Assembly (NCBI RefSeq): GCF_022230955.1
Contig: NZ_JAKKFI010000014.1
Span: forward strand, 1-60,018
Length of the DNA: 60,018 nt
Source: Micromonospora cabrerizensis
GTDB lineage: Bacteria; Actinomycetota; Actinomycetes; Mycobacteriales; Micromonosporaceae
Reading direction: 5' to 3'
In this document: positions 48,761 to 58,159 of the stretch, one piece after another
How positions within the stretch are numbered: position 1 is the first letter of the stretch
How the letters are laid out: the number at the start of each line of letters is the position of its first letter
Position numbers and translations under genes: made by a program
The notes under the pieces: generated by a model
Databases searched by the model: none
What the model saw: only the letters and a program-made list of their open reading frames with translations
Told to the model about the DNA's origin: nothing

Positions 48761-49861
48761 TTACGCCGCCCAGTTCTCGACCGGGGTCAGCGGCACCGGG
48801 TCGGGCCGTTCCACCACCGTCGTCAGCTCGATCCGCCGTCCTTCGGCTGCCGACCGGAGCAGGGCGGTCATCGTTTCGAGCACGTGCATCGCGACGTCGC
48901 CCCCCGCCCGCGGCGGACGCTGACCGTCGGCCCTGACCAAATCGATCAGACCGATGCCTCGGGAGGCCTGGGCGTAACCGGCCCGGGGTTCGAGGACGCG
49001 CCATTGCGTGCCGCCGAGCGCGAAGAGGCGGACCTCGCCGTCGAAGTAGTTCGGGTCCGGCACGGCGAGCGTGCCGGCCTCCCCGTGCACCTCGATCGGC
49101 GCGGCCGTCGTCGCGACGCCGTCGAAGCTCGTCGTGATGGTGGAGAGAGCACCGCTGGCGTGCTCCAGCACACCGCTGACGTGGGTGTCCACCTCCACCG
49201 GAACCCGCTGGCCGGTGCGCGCGCCCGAGCCGATGACGCGCTCGGCGCGCAGGCGGCTGGCGGCTCCGACCACCGCGCGCACCGGGCCGAGCAGGTGGAC
49301 GAGCGCCGAGACGTAGTACGGCCCCATGTCCAGCAACGGGCCGCCGCCCGGGGCGTAGTAGAAGTCGGGGTTGGGATGCCAACGCTCGTGCCCCGCCGTG
49401 ACCATGACCGCCGAGGCGGACAACGGCCGTCCGATGAGGCCGCCGTCGATGGCCGCCCGCGCCGTCTGCGTACCCGTCCCCAGGACGGTGTCCGGCGCGC
49501 ACCCGACGCGGACGCCGGCTGACGCGGCCCGTTCGATGATCGAGCGGCCGTCCGGGAACGTCACGGCGAGCGGCTTCTCGACGTAGACGTTCTTGCCCGC
49601 GTCGATCGCGCCGAGCGAGATGTCGGCGTGCGCGGCGGGGATCGTGAGGTTGAGTACCGTCTGCACGTCCGGGCGGGCGAGCAGGCGCTCGACGCTCACC
49701 GCCTCGGCCCCGGGAATCGTGGCGGCGACCGCGGCCGACCGGGAGGCGTCGAGGTCGGCCAGCGCGGCGATGCTCACCGCGGGGTGGTTGGCGAGCGTGT
49801 CCAGGTACGCGCGGGAGATGACCCCGAGGCCTACGACGCCGACGCGGTGCGGGTCGCCCAC
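48761..49861 (-). CDS. Gfo/Idh/MocA-family oxidoreductase
   Basis: A 366-residue NAD(P)-dependent sugar oxidoreductase. The Rossmann motif is VGVVGLGVISRAYLDTLA (about 6-23), the family Glu-Lys-Pro is in VYVEKPLAV (about 95-103) and the GGGPLLDMGPYY loop of the catalytic region carries the Asp/His pair (with HLLGPV). Substrates of the family are sugars, inositols and their acids. GTG at 49861 follows GGGGG. It starts inside the 3' end of the ThuA-like gene (31-base overlap), so the two are translationally coupled; the ThuA-Gfo/Idh/MocA pair is common in actinobacterial sugar catabolism. Confidence 0.9.
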   Translation of the reverse strand: MGDPHRVGVVGLGVISRAYLDTLANHPAVSIAALADLDASRSAAVAATIPGAEAVSVERLLARPDVQTVLNLTIPAAHADISLGAIDAGKNVYVEKPLAVTFPDGRSIIERAASAGVRVGCAPDTVLGTGTQTARAAIDGGLIGRPLSASAVMVTAGHERWHPNPDFYYAPGGGPLLDMGPYYVSALVHLLGPVRAVVGAASRLRAERVIGSGARTGQRVPVEVDTHVSGVLEHASGALSTITTSFDGVATTAAPIEVHGEAGTLAVPDPNYFDGEVRLFALGGTQWRVLEPRAGYAQASRGIGLIDLVRADGQRPPRAGGDVAMHVLETMTALLRSAAEGRRIELTTVVERPDPVPLTPVENWAA

Positions 49862-50541
49862 AGCATCCCCCTCTCGATGACGGCACGCACGCTCGCGTGT
49901 TCCAGCACGTCGAGGCTGTGGCCCGGGGTCGTCACGACGACGCGCCCGGCACCCCAGAGTCGGGTCCAGATCGCCGGCGAGGTGACCGGGCGGTGCCACG
50001 GGTGCCACGCCTGCGTCGGGTGGGTGGTGACGGCCAGGACGTCGATGAGGTCATCGTGCAGCACCCAGTACTGCTCGGTGACCAGGTCGAAGTCCTCGAC
50101 TCCCGCGGTGATGGGATGCGCCCGGCCGAGGTCGGTGATGCGCACCGTGTGCGGCAGGAAGTTGTCCTCCGGGCCACCGTGACGCTCGCACGGCTCCTTG
50201 CCCGGATGGGTCGCGAACTGCCCGCCCACCAGCTGGAGGTAGTCGGACGACGCGCGGAACGCATCCACGATGCCGCCGTGCCAGCCGGTGAGGCCCGTGC
50301 CGGCGATGACCGCCGCGCTGAGGCCCGCCACCTGGTCCGGGGTGATCTGCGACATCGTCATGCACTGCACGACGAGGTCGGTGTCGGCCATCGCGGCGGC
50401 ATCGGCGTAGATCTCCGTCGACTCCTCGACCCGTACGGCATAGCCGTTGCGGTCGAGGAAGGGGATGAACAACTCCGTCGCCGCGACCGGCTGGTGCCCC
50501 TCCCAGCCGCCCCGCACCACCAGTGCTCTGCGCTGCGTCAC
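49831..50541 (-). CDS. ThuA-like domain protein
   Basis: A 236-residue cytosolic protein of the ThuA (class I glutamine amidotransferase-like) fold: ALVVRGGWEGHQPVAATELF near the start, then VAGLSAAVIAGTGLTGWHGG, FATHPGKEPC and the metal/His cluster HGGPEDNFLPH. ThuA was linked to trehalose/keto-sugar use in rhizobia, and the family is often next to Gfo/Idh/MocA reductases, as here. No Cys-His-Glu triad of true amidotransferases is obvious. GTG at 50541 has GGGGGAGGAG upstream. Confidence 0.85.
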   Translation of the reverse strand: MTQRRALVVRGGWEGHQPVAATELFIPFLDRNGYAVRVEESTEIYADAAAMADTDLVVQCMTMSQITPDQVAGLSAAVIAGTGLTGWHGGIVDAFRASSDYLQLVGGQFATHPGKEPCERHGGPEDNFLPHTVRITDLGRAHPITAGVEDFDLVTEQYWVLHDDLIDVLAVTTHPTQAWHPWHRPVTSPAIWTRLWGAGRVVVTTPGHSLDVLEHASVRAVIERGMLWATRTASAS

Positions 50542-50682
50542 CCTCGCTCCTCCCCCGGCCCGTCGCCACCGGGTTGGCCGCTCCCGCCCGGACGACAGGC
50601 CGATACCCGCGCCAGCCGGGCACCGAAACGGTACCCGGCGTGGCACCACAGAGGACAGTGGCGCGGTTCCGCCTGCCGTGGC

Positions 50683-51576
50683 TCAGGCCGCGACGGCCGC
50701 CCGGACGTCGTCGTCGGCGGCGCGCAGCCGTGCGGTGGCCTCCTCCGCGGTGCAGTGCGCGAGCAGCAGCACGATGGCCGTCTTCGCGTGCCCGTGCGCC
50801 GCCGCGAGCGCCCGCGTGGCGGTGTCGAGATCGGTGTGGGCGGCCTCGGCGACGATCCGACGCGCCCGGTCGACCAGCTTCTCGTTGGTGGCGTTCATGT
50901 CCACCATCAGATTGCCGTAGACCTTGCCGAGCCGTGCCATCGTGGCGGTCGAGAGCATGTTGCAGACCAGCTTCTCGGCGGTGCCGGCCTTGAGTCGGGT
51001 GGAGCCGGTGAGGACCTCGGGGCCGGTGGGCACCTCGATGGCGACGTCGGCGTACCGGCTGATCACCGCGTCGGAGTTGCAGGCGACGGAGACGGTGGTC
51101 GCGCCTCGCGCGCGGGCGTGGGCCAACCCACCGACCACGTACGGGGTACGACCGCTGGCGGCGAGCCCGACCACCGTGTCCCGGGCGGTCAGGCCGACCG
51201 CGTCGAGGTCGGCGACGGCCCCGGCCGGGTCGTCCTCCGCGCCCTCGACGGCGACACCGAAGGCGCCGGCCCCGCCCGCGAGCAGGCCGAGAACCTGGTC
51301 GGGCGACGTACCGAAGGTGGGTGGGCACTCGACGGCGTCGAGCATGCCGATCCGCCCGCTGGTGCCGGCACCGAGATAGATCAGTCGCCCGCCCTGGCGC
51401 AACGACGCCACGACGACGTCGACGGCGGCCGCGATGTCCGGCACGGCCTGGCGGACGGCCTGCGCGACCGAGCGGTCCTCGTCGTTCATCGCGAGGAGCA
51501 GCTCGGTGGGAGACATCCGGTCGAGGTCGCTGGTCCGGTCGTTGCGGGTCTCGGTGCCGAGGGTGCTGAGGTCCAC
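50683..51576 (-). CDS. murQ: N-acetylmuramic acid 6-phosphate etherase
   Basis: A 297-residue SIS-domain lyase. The signature GAGTSGRIGMLDAVECPPTF (about 70-89) contains the catalytic Glu; the second motif STRLKAGTAEKLVCNMLSTA and GKVYGNLMVDMNATNEKL are typical of MurQ. It cleaves MurNAc-6-phosphate to GlcNAc-6-phosphate and D-lactate. GTG at 51576 has AGAGGAA upstream. It is divergent from the symporter-anmK operon with 184 bases between, and completes the MurNAc route with AnmK. A palindrome is centred in this shared control region. Confidence 0.95.
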   Translation of the reverse strand: MDLSTLGTETRNDRTSDLDRMSPTELLLAMNDEDRSVAQAVRQAVPDIAAAVDVVVASLRQGGRLIYLGAGTSGRIGMLDAVECPPTFGTSPDQVLGLLAGGAGAFGVAVEGAEDDPAGAVADLDAVGLTARDTVVGLAASGRTPYVVGGLAHARARGATTVSVACNSDAVISRYADVAIEVPTGPEVLTGSTRLKAGTAEKLVCNMLSTATMARLGKVYGNLMVDMNATNEKLVDRARRIVAEAAHTDLDTATRALAAAHGHAKTAIVLLLAHCTAEEATARLRAADDDVRAAVAA

Positions 51577-51701
51577 GGGGTGGTCGTTCCTCTCGCTGGT
51601 GCTCGCATCGCCGGCCGACGGGAGGCGGCTCGCCGGCTCGCGCTCCCCATATCAGCAGGCTGGAGCCTCAGCGTAGCCAGCCCGGACCGGCACTGGCAAA
51701 A

Positions 51702-51715
51702 AGTTTCGCGTTACT
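51702..51715. promoter_or_regulatory. Imperfect palindrome in the murQ/symporter control region
   Basis: AGTTTCGCGTTACT, symmetrical at 10 of 14 positions around CGCG. It is preceded by an A-rich run and followed by a TAACGT -10-like hexamer (51722-51727) and TTGACA (51734-51739). It is placed to control both divergent units, as expected for a MurR/RpiR-type or ROK regulator; no such regulator gene is in the window. Confidence 0.4.
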
Positions 51716-51760
51716 CTCGGCTAACGTCACTTATTGACAACCGCTGGTAGGGAGCGAGCC

Positions 51761-53326
51761 GTGCGTCAACTCGACCTCGTTGTGATCGTGCTGTACCTCG
51801 TGGTGATCGCCTTCGTCGGACTCCGCCTGTCCGGCAAACAGAAGTCCTCCAAGGACTACTTCGTGGGTGAGGGCAAACTGCCCTGGTGGACGGTTTCGTT
51901 CTCCGTGGTCGCCACCGAGACCAGCGTCCTGACCGTGATCAGCGTGCCCGGTGGGGCCTACAGCGGTCAGGGGTTCGGCAACGTCGAGCTGGCCCTGGGC
52001 TACGTCATCGGTCGCGTCGTCGTGGCCGCGGTGCTCATCCCGCTCTACAAGCGCGGTGGCTTCGTCAGTGCCTACCAGTACCTCGGTGAGCGGTTTGGCC
52101 TGAAACTTCAGGGTCTGGCATCGGTCACGTTCGTCTTCACGCGGCTGCTCGCCGAGGGCGTACGACTGTTCGCCTCGGCGATCCCCATCAAGCTGCTCCT
52201 CGACGAGCTGGGCCTGAACGTCGGCTACCAGGCCATCATCATCGTCCTCACCGTGATCACGGTGGTCTACACCTACCTCGGTGGCATCAAGGCGGTCATC
52301 TGGACCGACGCCATCCAGATGGGGCTCTACCTGGGCGGCGCGATCCTGGCCATCGGGGTGCTCAGCCACGCCGTCGGCGGCGACGGCTACGCGCAGGCGC
52401 TGGACGCCGGCAAGTTCCAGCTTTTCGACACCAACTTCGACCTCGCGCACGTGCTCACCAGCCCGTTCGCCCTGCCGACCGCGATCATCGGCGGTGCGAT
52501 CTTCGCGATGGCCAGCCACGGCTCCGACCAGCTGATCGTCCAGCGCATCCTGTCCACCCGCACCCTGCGCGAGGGCCAGAAGGCGATGATCTCCTCGGGC
52601 ATCTTCGTGGTCATCCAGTTCGCGGCGTTCTCCCTGGTCGGTGCGCTGCTGTGGTCGTACAACAAGGGTCAGACCTTCAAGGAACTGGGCCTGAACAGCA
52701 GCGACAACCTCTACCCGAACTTCATCCTGCACGCCCTGCCGGTGGGCATCTCGGGTCTGCTGGTGGCCGGCATCCTCGGCGCGGCGATGGGCTCCCTGTC
52801 GTCGGCGCTGAACTCGATGTCGAACTCCACCGTCGCGGACTTCATCCACAGCTTCTTCAAGAAGGTCCCGTCGGACGACGTGATGCTCCGGCTCGCCCGG
52901 GTGATGACCCTGGTCTGGGCGGTGTTCATGGCGATCTTCGCCTGCGCGTTCAGCTCCAGCACCGGGAACGTCTACCTGACCGGCCTGACCATCGCGGGCT
53001 ACACCTACGGCGCGCTGCTCGGGGCCTTCCTGCTCGGCCGCCTGGTCAGCCGGGCCAACCAGGTCGACGCGGTGATCGCCTTCCTCGTCACCGTTGCGGT
53101 GATGACCTACATCGTCCGCTACGTCAAGATCGACGTCACGACGGGCGGGACCACCGTCCAGACCGCCATCGCCGCGCAGTGGCTGGTGCCGATCGGCGTC
53201 CTGGTCACCCTGTTCGTCGGCGCGGTGTCGAGCCGGTTCCACCCGGCCCCGGCGGTTCCCTACGACCATGGACGCACCGACGAGGTCGACGACGACCCGG
53301 CGGCAGCGCCCGCCAGCCGGGCATGA
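51761..53326 (+). CDS. Sodium:solute symporter (SSS family)
   Basis: A 521-residue symporter with about 13-14 predicted helices, start (QLDLVVIVLYLVVIAFVGLR). Typical SSS elements are KDYFVGEGKLPWWTVSFSVV, AYSGQGFGNVELALGYVIG and ASHGSDQLIVQRILSTRTLR (the family's R-x-L-x-x-K/R-region), and AIIGGAIFAMASHG. Position between murQ and anmK suggests a substrate of (anhydro)MurNAc or related amino sugars, with Na+ as the coupling ion. GTG at 51761 has GGGAG upstream. The stop is 11 bases before the anmK start. Confidence 0.92.
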   Translation: MRQLDLVVIVLYLVVIAFVGLRLSGKQKSSKDYFVGEGKLPWWTVSFSVVATETSVLTVISVPGGAYSGQGFGNVELALGYVIGRVVVAAVLIPLYKRGGFVSAYQYLGERFGLKLQGLASVTFVFTRLLAEGVRLFASAIPIKLLLDELGLNVGYQAIIIVLTVITVVYTYLGGIKAVIWTDAIQMGLYLGGAILAIGVLSHAVGGDGYAQALDAGKFQLFDTNFDLAHVLTSPFALPTAIIGGAIFAMASHGSDQLIVQRILSTRTLREGQKAMISSGIFVVIQFAAFSLVGALLWSYNKGQTFKELGLNSSDNLYPNFILHALPVGISGLLVAGILGAAMGSLSSALNSMSNSTVADFIHSFFKKVPSDDVMLRLARVMTLVWAVFMAIFACAFSSSTGNVYLTGLTIAGYTYGALLGAFLLGRLVSRANQVDAVIAFLVTVAVMTYIVRYVKIDVTTGGTTVQTAIAAQWLVPIGVLVTLFVGAVSSRFHPAPAVPYDHGRTDEVDDDPAAAPASRA

Positions 53327-53337
53327 AGGAGGACGGG

Positions 53338-54534
53338 ATGCGCGTGATCGGCCTGATGTCCGGCACCTCCTACGACGGCATCGAAGCCGCCGCGGCCGAG
53401 TTCGACCGCAGCGGCGACACCCTGCGGATGCGACCGCTGGGCCGGATCAGCCACCCGTACCCCGAGGAGCTGCGTGCTCTGATCGCCGCCGCCCTGCCGC
53501 CCGCGCCGACCACCACCGAGGCGATCTGCGTGCTGGACACCGGCATCGGCCAGGCCTTCGCCGAGGCCGGCGCGCGGGCCCTCGCGGAGCTGTGCGACGG
53601 GCACGCCGACCTGGTCGTCTCGCACGGGCAGACGATGCACCACTGGGTCGAGGCCGGCGCCGTGCGGGGCACGCTCCAACTGGGCCAGCCGGCCTGGATC
53701 GCGGAGGCCACCGGTCTTCCCGTCGTGGCCGACCTGCGCAGCCGCGACGTCGCCGCCGGCGGCCAGGGCGCTCCCCTGGTCGCCCTCTTCGACGCGCTGC
53801 TGCTGGGTGGCCTGCCCGGCGTCCCCGCCGCGCTGAACCTGGGGGGCATCGCCAACATCACCGTGGTCGCGCCGGACGCGGACCCCCTCGCGTTCGACAC
53901 CGGGCCGGCCAACGCGCTCCTCGACGCCGCAGCCCGCCACTTCAGCGGGGGCACCCAGGAGTACGACCGGGACGGGCGCGGGGCCGCTGCCGGGCAGGTG
54001 GACCCGGCCCTGCTGCGGCGGCTGCTCGACGAGCCGTACTACCGGCTGCCCGGCCCGAAGAGCACCGGCAAGGAACTGTTCCACCTGCCCTACCTGCTCG
54101 CCGCCCTCGCCGACGCGCCCACGCCGGATCCGCGGGACGTGCTGGCCACACTCACCCGGCTGACCGCGGTCACGGTGGCCGACGCCTGCCGCGACCACGG
54201 CGTCACCCGGCTGATCGTCTCCGGCGGTGGCGCGCACAACCCGACGCTGATGCGCATGATCGCCGACGAGCTGCCGGGCGTCGGCCTGTCGTCCAGCGAC
54301 GACCTGGGTGTGGCGTCGGACGCCAAGGAGGCGCTGGCCTTCGCGCTGCTGGGCTACCTGACCGTGCACGGGCTGCCCGGCGCGCTGCCGTCGGGCACCG
54401 GCGCGCGGCACCCCTCGGTGCTCGGCAGCATCACGCCTGGCCGCCAGCCGCTGCGGCTGCCGGAGCCGGTCGACACCGCTCCCCGCCGGCTGCTGATCGC
54501 CGGCCGTCCCGCCGTGCCACCGGTGGCCGGCTGA
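53338..54534 (+). CDS. anmK: Anhydro-N-acetylmuramic acid kinase
   Basis: A 398-residue kinase of the ASKHA fold. The signature start VIGLMSGTSYDGIEAAAAEF matches the family's M-S-G-T-S-x-D-G; further motifs are VVSHGQTMHH, SRDVAAGGQGAPLVAL, NLGGIANIT, FDTGPANALLDA and IVSGGGAHNPTLMRM. It hydrolyses the 1,6-anhydro bond of anhMurNAc and phosphorylates it to MurNAc-6-phosphate, which MurQ then uses. ATG at 53338 has AAGGAGG upstream; an earlier ATG at 53323 overlaps the symporter stop but has no binding site. The next gene starts 23 bases later. Confidence 0.95.
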   Translation: MRVIGLMSGTSYDGIEAAAAEFDRSGDTLRMRPLGRISHPYPEELRALIAAALPPAPTTTEAICVLDTGIGQAFAEAGARALAELCDGHADLVVSHGQTMHHWVEAGAVRGTLQLGQPAWIAEATGLPVVADLRSRDVAAGGQGAPLVALFDALLLGGLPGVPAALNLGGIANITVVAPDADPLAFDTGPANALLDAAARHFSGGTQEYDRDGRGAAAGQVDPALLRRLLDEPYYRLPGPKSTGKELFHLPYLLAALADAPTPDPRDVLATLTRLTAVTVADACRDHGVTRLIVSGGGAHNPTLMRMIADELPGVGLSSSDDLGVASDAKEALAFALLGYLTVHGLPGALPSGTGARHPSVLGSITPGRQPLRLPEPVDTAPRRLLIAGRPAVPPVAG

Positions 54535-54557
54535 CCACGTCCCGGGAGGACCCGTCC

Positions 54558-57425
54558 ATGCACCCCGTCGTAGGACCACCCACGCCGACCGCCGCCCGCG
54601 CCCGCGAGGTGACCGAGCTGCTGCGCTCGCGCCTCGACGACCCGACCCGGGCCAGCGCCGAGCTGCCCCGGCGGCTGGCGGCGGCGCACGACGCCTCCCC
54701 GTACCTGTTCGAGCCGCAGGCCGTCGTTCGCGCCGCCTCGGCGGCCGAGGTGGGGGCGCTGATGGCCGGCGCCCGAGAGGCCGGCGTGCCGCTGACCCTG
54801 CGCGGCGGCGGCACCAGCCTCGCCGGGCAGGCCGGCGGCGCGGGGGTGCTGGTCGACGTGCGCACCGACTGGCGGCACGCCGAGGTGCTCGACGACGGCC
54901 GCCGCATCCGGCTTCAGCCCGGCCTGACGATCCGGCAGGCCAACGCCCGGCTGGCCCGCTACCGACGCCGGCTCGGCCCGGACCCGGCCAGCGAGGCCGC
55001 GTGCACGGTGGGCGGCATGGTGGCCAACAACTCCAGCGGGATGACCTGCGGCACCACCGACAACGCGTACCGCACCATGGAGTCGCTTCGCTTCGTCCTC
55101 CCGTCCGGCACCGTGGTCGACTCCGCCGCCCGCGACGCCGACGACCGGCTGCGCGCCGACGAGCCCGAGCTGTACGCCGGGCTGCTGCGCCTGCGCGACC
55201 GGGTGCGCTCGACGCCGGGATCGCGCGCCACCATCGAGCGGCTGTTCACCATGAAGAACACCATGGGGTACGGCCTGAACTCCCTGCTCGACCACAGCAG
55301 CCCGGTCGAGATGCTGGCCCACCTGATGATCGGCAGCGAGGGCACGCTCGGCTTCGTGGCCGAGGCCGTCTTCCGTACCGTCGAGATCCACGAACACGCC
55401 GCCACCGGCCTGCTGATCCTGCCCGGCCTCACCGACGCCACCGATGCGCTGCCCGCCCTGCTCGCCGCCGGTGCCCGTACCGCCGAGCTGCTCGACGCGG
55501 CCGCCCTGCGGGTCAGCCAGCGCGACCCGGGTGCGAGCCCGGCCCTGCGCGGCCTGACGATCACCGGGCACGCCGCGTTGCTGGTGGAGTTCGCCGAGGA
55601 CAGCGCGGAGCGGTTGGCCGCGACGCTGGGCGACGCCCGGCCCGTGCTCGACCGACTGCCCGCCGTTACCGGCACCGAGCTGACCCGCGACCCGCGCGAG
55701 CGGGCCAAACTCTGGCACCTGCGCAAGGGCCTCTACACCGCGGTCGCCGGTGCCCGCCCGCCCGGCACCACGGCCCTGCTGGAGGACGTGGCGGTGCCGC
55801 TGCCGCGCCTGACCGGCACCTGCGACGGGCTGATCGGCCTGTTCGACCGGCACGGCTACTCAGACGCGGTGATCTTCGGACACGCCCGCGACGGCAACCT
55901 GCACTTCATGCTGACCCAGTCCTTCGACACACCGGCCGAGATCGACCGCTACGCCCGGTTCACCGACGACATGGTCGACCTCGTCCTTGCCGAGGGGGGA
56001 ACGCTCAAGGCGGAGCACGGCACCGGCCGGGCCATGGCACCCTTCGTCCGCCGCCAGTACGGCGACGAGCTGTACGACGTGATGCGCGAGCTCAAGCGGT
56101 TGTGCGACCCGAGCGGCCTGCTCAACCCCGGTGTGCTGCTCAACGACGACCCGACCGTGCACCTGCGGCAGCTCAAGGCCGTTCCGACGGTCGACCCCGA
56201 GCTGGACGCCTGCGTCGAGTGCGGCTACTGCGAGCCGGTGTGCCCCACCGCCGACGTCACCACCACGCCCCGGCAGCGCATCGTCCTGCAACGACAGATC
56301 GCCCTCGCCACCGCCGCCGGCGACGAGGAACGCCGCCGGGAGCTGACCACCGACTACGAGTACGCCGCGGTGGACAGTTGCGCCGCCGACAGCCTCTGCG
56401 TCACCGCCTGCCCGGTCGGGATCGACACCGGCGCGGCGATGAAGCGGCTGCGCGCCGAGCGGCACGGCCCACTCGCCCAGCGCACCGCCCGCTCCGCCGC
56501 GCGGCACTGGAAGGGTGCCGTGACCGGCGTCCGGGTGGGATTGAGCGCCGCACACGCCGTACCGACGCCGGTGACCCGCGCCGCCACCCGGGTGATCCGA
56601 GGGCTGGGTGCCAGTGAACTCGTACCGAGGTGGAGCGACGACATGCCGCGCGCCGGCGCTCCCCGCCCCGGCCCCCGGAGCGCGCCGGACGCGCAGGCGG
56701 TGTTCTTCGCGGCCTGCGTCGGCAGTCTCTTCGCGCCCGAGGGCGGCCCGGCCGGCGACGCGGCGGCGGCGTTCCTGCGCCTGTGCGAGCTGGCGGGCGT
56801 GCCGCTCGTCGTGCCGGCCGAGACGGCGGGCCTGTGCTGCGGAACGCCGTGGCAGTCCAAGGGCTACCCCGCCGGGCACCGGGAGATGGCCGAGCGGACC
56901 CTCGCCGCGCTCTGGACGGCCAGTGACAACGGCCGGTTGCCCATCGTGTGCGACGCCTCGTCCTGCACCCACGGGCTGACCCAGCTGACCGGCGCGCTGG
57001 CCGACGAGGACCAGGCGCGTTACCGCGACCTGCGCTTCGTCGACAGTGTCACGTTCACCGCCGAGCACCTCCTGCCGGCGCTGCCGGCACCGCGTCGGCT
57101 GGGCTCGTTGGCCCTGCACCCCACCTGCTCCACCGTGCACCTGGGCGGCATCGACGACCTGCGCACGGTGGCCCGGGCGGTCGCCGACACCGTGACCGTG
57201 CCGGACAGTTGGGGCTGCTGCGCCTTCGCCGGTGACCGAGGGCTGCTGCATCCCGAGGTGACCGCCAGCGCCACCGCGGCCCAGGCCGCCGAGATCAACC
57301 AGCGTGGCTACGACGCGTACGCCTCCTGCAACCGCACCTGCGAGATGGGCATGAGCCGGGCCACCGGGCAGCCGTACCGGCACGTGCTCCAGGTGCTCGT
57401 CGAGGCGGTCGAGCCGCTGGCGTAG
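54558..57425 (+). CDS. FAD/FeS D-2-hydroxyacid (probably D-lactate) dehydrogenase
   Basis: A 955-residue fused flavoprotein. Residues about 40-500 are an FAD_binding_4 and FAD-linked oxidase C domain: PLTLRGGGTSLAGQAGGAGV binds FAD, and VGGMVANNSSGMTCGTTDNA is typical of the D-lactate/D-2-hydroxyglutarate group. Substrate-binding His and Arg lie in HARDGNLHFML and KAEHGTGRAMAPFVRRQYG. Residues about 555-660 carry two Fe4S4 motifs (CVECGYCEPVCP and CAADSLCVTACP); two CCG domains follow (GLCCGTPWQSKGY, WGCCAFAGDRG). It would pass electrons to quinone. ATG at 54558 has GGGAGGA. As MurQ releases D-lactate, D-lactate is the likely substrate. Confidence 0.92.
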   Translation: MHPVVGPPTPTAARAREVTELLRSRLDDPTRASAELPRRLAAAHDASPYLFEPQAVVRAASAAEVGALMAGAREAGVPLTLRGGGTSLAGQAGGAGVLVDVRTDWRHAEVLDDGRRIRLQPGLTIRQANARLARYRRRLGPDPASEAACTVGGMVANNSSGMTCGTTDNAYRTMESLRFVLPSGTVVDSAARDADDRLRADEPELYAGLLRLRDRVRSTPGSRATIERLFTMKNTMGYGLNSLLDHSSPVEMLAHLMIGSEGTLGFVAEAVFRTVEIHEHAATGLLILPGLTDATDALPALLAAGARTAELLDAAALRVSQRDPGASPALRGLTITGHAALLVEFAEDSAERLAATLGDARPVLDRLPAVTGTELTRDPRERAKLWHLRKGLYTAVAGARPPGTTALLEDVAVPLPRLTGTCDGLIGLFDRHGYSDAVIFGHARDGNLHFMLTQSFDTPAEIDRYARFTDDMVDLVLAEGGTLKAEHGTGRAMAPFVRRQYGDELYDVMRELKRLCDPSGLLNPGVLLNDDPTVHLRQLKAVPTVDPELDACVECGYCEPVCPTADVTTTPRQRIVLQRQIALATAAGDEERRRELTTDYEYAAVDSCAADSLCVTACPVGIDTGAAMKRLRAERHGPLAQRTARSAARHWKGAVTGVRVGLSAAHAVPTPVTRAATRVIRGLGASELVPRWSDDMPRAGAPRPGPRSAPDAQAVFFAACVGSLFAPEGGPAGDAAAAFLRLCELAGVPLVVPAETAGLCCGTPWQSKGYPAGHREMAERTLAALWTASDNGRLPIVCDASSCTHGLTQLTGALADEDQARYRDLRFVDSVTFTAEHLLPALPAPRRLGSLALHPTCSTVHLGGIDDLRTVARAVADTVTVPDSWGCCAFAGDRGLLHPEVTASATAAQAAEINQRGYDAYASCNRTCEMGMSRATGQPYRHVLQVLVEAVEPLA

Positions 57426-57434
57426 CGGGACGGG

Positions 57435-57617
57435 CTACTCCTCCGGGACGCGCGGCCCCACCTCACCGTGCCGGAGGTGCTCCTCGTTGCGGTCGGCCTC
57501 GCTGTCGGCGTGCGCGGCGCCGGCGCCCGGGTCCGTCGTGCGGCGTCCCTCGGCGTCCTGATACACCTCACCGGTTTCGAGGGCTCTTTCCTGCTGACTC
57601 TGCTCAGGGGTGGTCAT
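57435..57617 (-). CDS. Small acidic hydrophilic protein
   Basis: A 60-residue protein rich in Glu, Asp, Arg and Gln (MTTPEQSQQERALETGEVYQ at the start, then DAEGRR and DSEADRNEEHLRHGE). It has no Cys, no hydrophobic core and no membrane segment, so it is probably disordered. Its codon choice is normal for the genome. ATG at 57617 has GGTGG upstream. It is convergent with the dehydrogenase gene. The function is unknown; small Glu/Gln-rich actinobacterial proteins of this sort are often stress-induced. Confidence 0.6.
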   Translation of the reverse strand: MTTPEQSQQERALETGEVYQDAEGRRTTDPGAGAAHADSEADRNEEHLRHGEVGPRVPEE

Positions 57618-58159
57618 GACCGCCCACCTACCCTCCGGCCGCGCCAACAAACGGTCACCGGCGTTAATGCCGCAATTTAATGGCCGATCATCGGCGCAAT
57701 CCGGTTCGGCATGAAATGGGAACGGGATGGCTGCGAAAGCCCTCCGGTAGCCGAGTTCCACCATTCAGTCGAGAACCGGTCACGGGTTCGACCCGAGCGA
57801 CCGACGGCAATGGACGAACGCGCATCGGCCCCGCACCGAAAGCATCGACGGCCGACACGATCTGTGGATCCCAGCAAAGATCACGAGTGTGATGATGTGA
57901 CAGGGAAGCGCATCGGAAGAACGACAGCTGTCGCATGAACGACTGGCCACCTCCACCGGCATGGGTAGCTTCCGAGCCGCGGGGTGACCGATCGGTCGTG
58001 TCACCACATCCCCGCGCCGCAGCCGCTTGACCGGTGCCGCCGACCCACGTCGACAAACCGTCACAGCAGGCTCGGATGCGAAGTCAGGAGCCATTGCTGG
58101 ACCGGGCCGCCGCGTGGGCGGATTCGGCCGCTGTTGGCATCACGAAGGAGACGGACGCG
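57618..58159. other. Long non-coding region upstream of the NRPS gene
   Basis: 542 bases with visibly lower GC at the left and no convincing gene on either strand. It contains two perfect 12-bp palindromes, CGACAGCTGTCG (57922-57933) and GACCGATCGGTC (57986-57997), the second inside a larger GGTGAC...GTCACC stem. These are candidates for operators of the peptide synthetase gene. GAAGGAG before 58160 is its ribosome binding site. Confidence 0.55.

Noticed and set aside
53268..57425. A 1385-codon open frame that seems to join the anmK region to the dehydrogenase gene
   Set aside because: Its first part is anmK read in the wrong frame. The real dehydrogenase start is ATG at 54558 with a good ribosome binding site.
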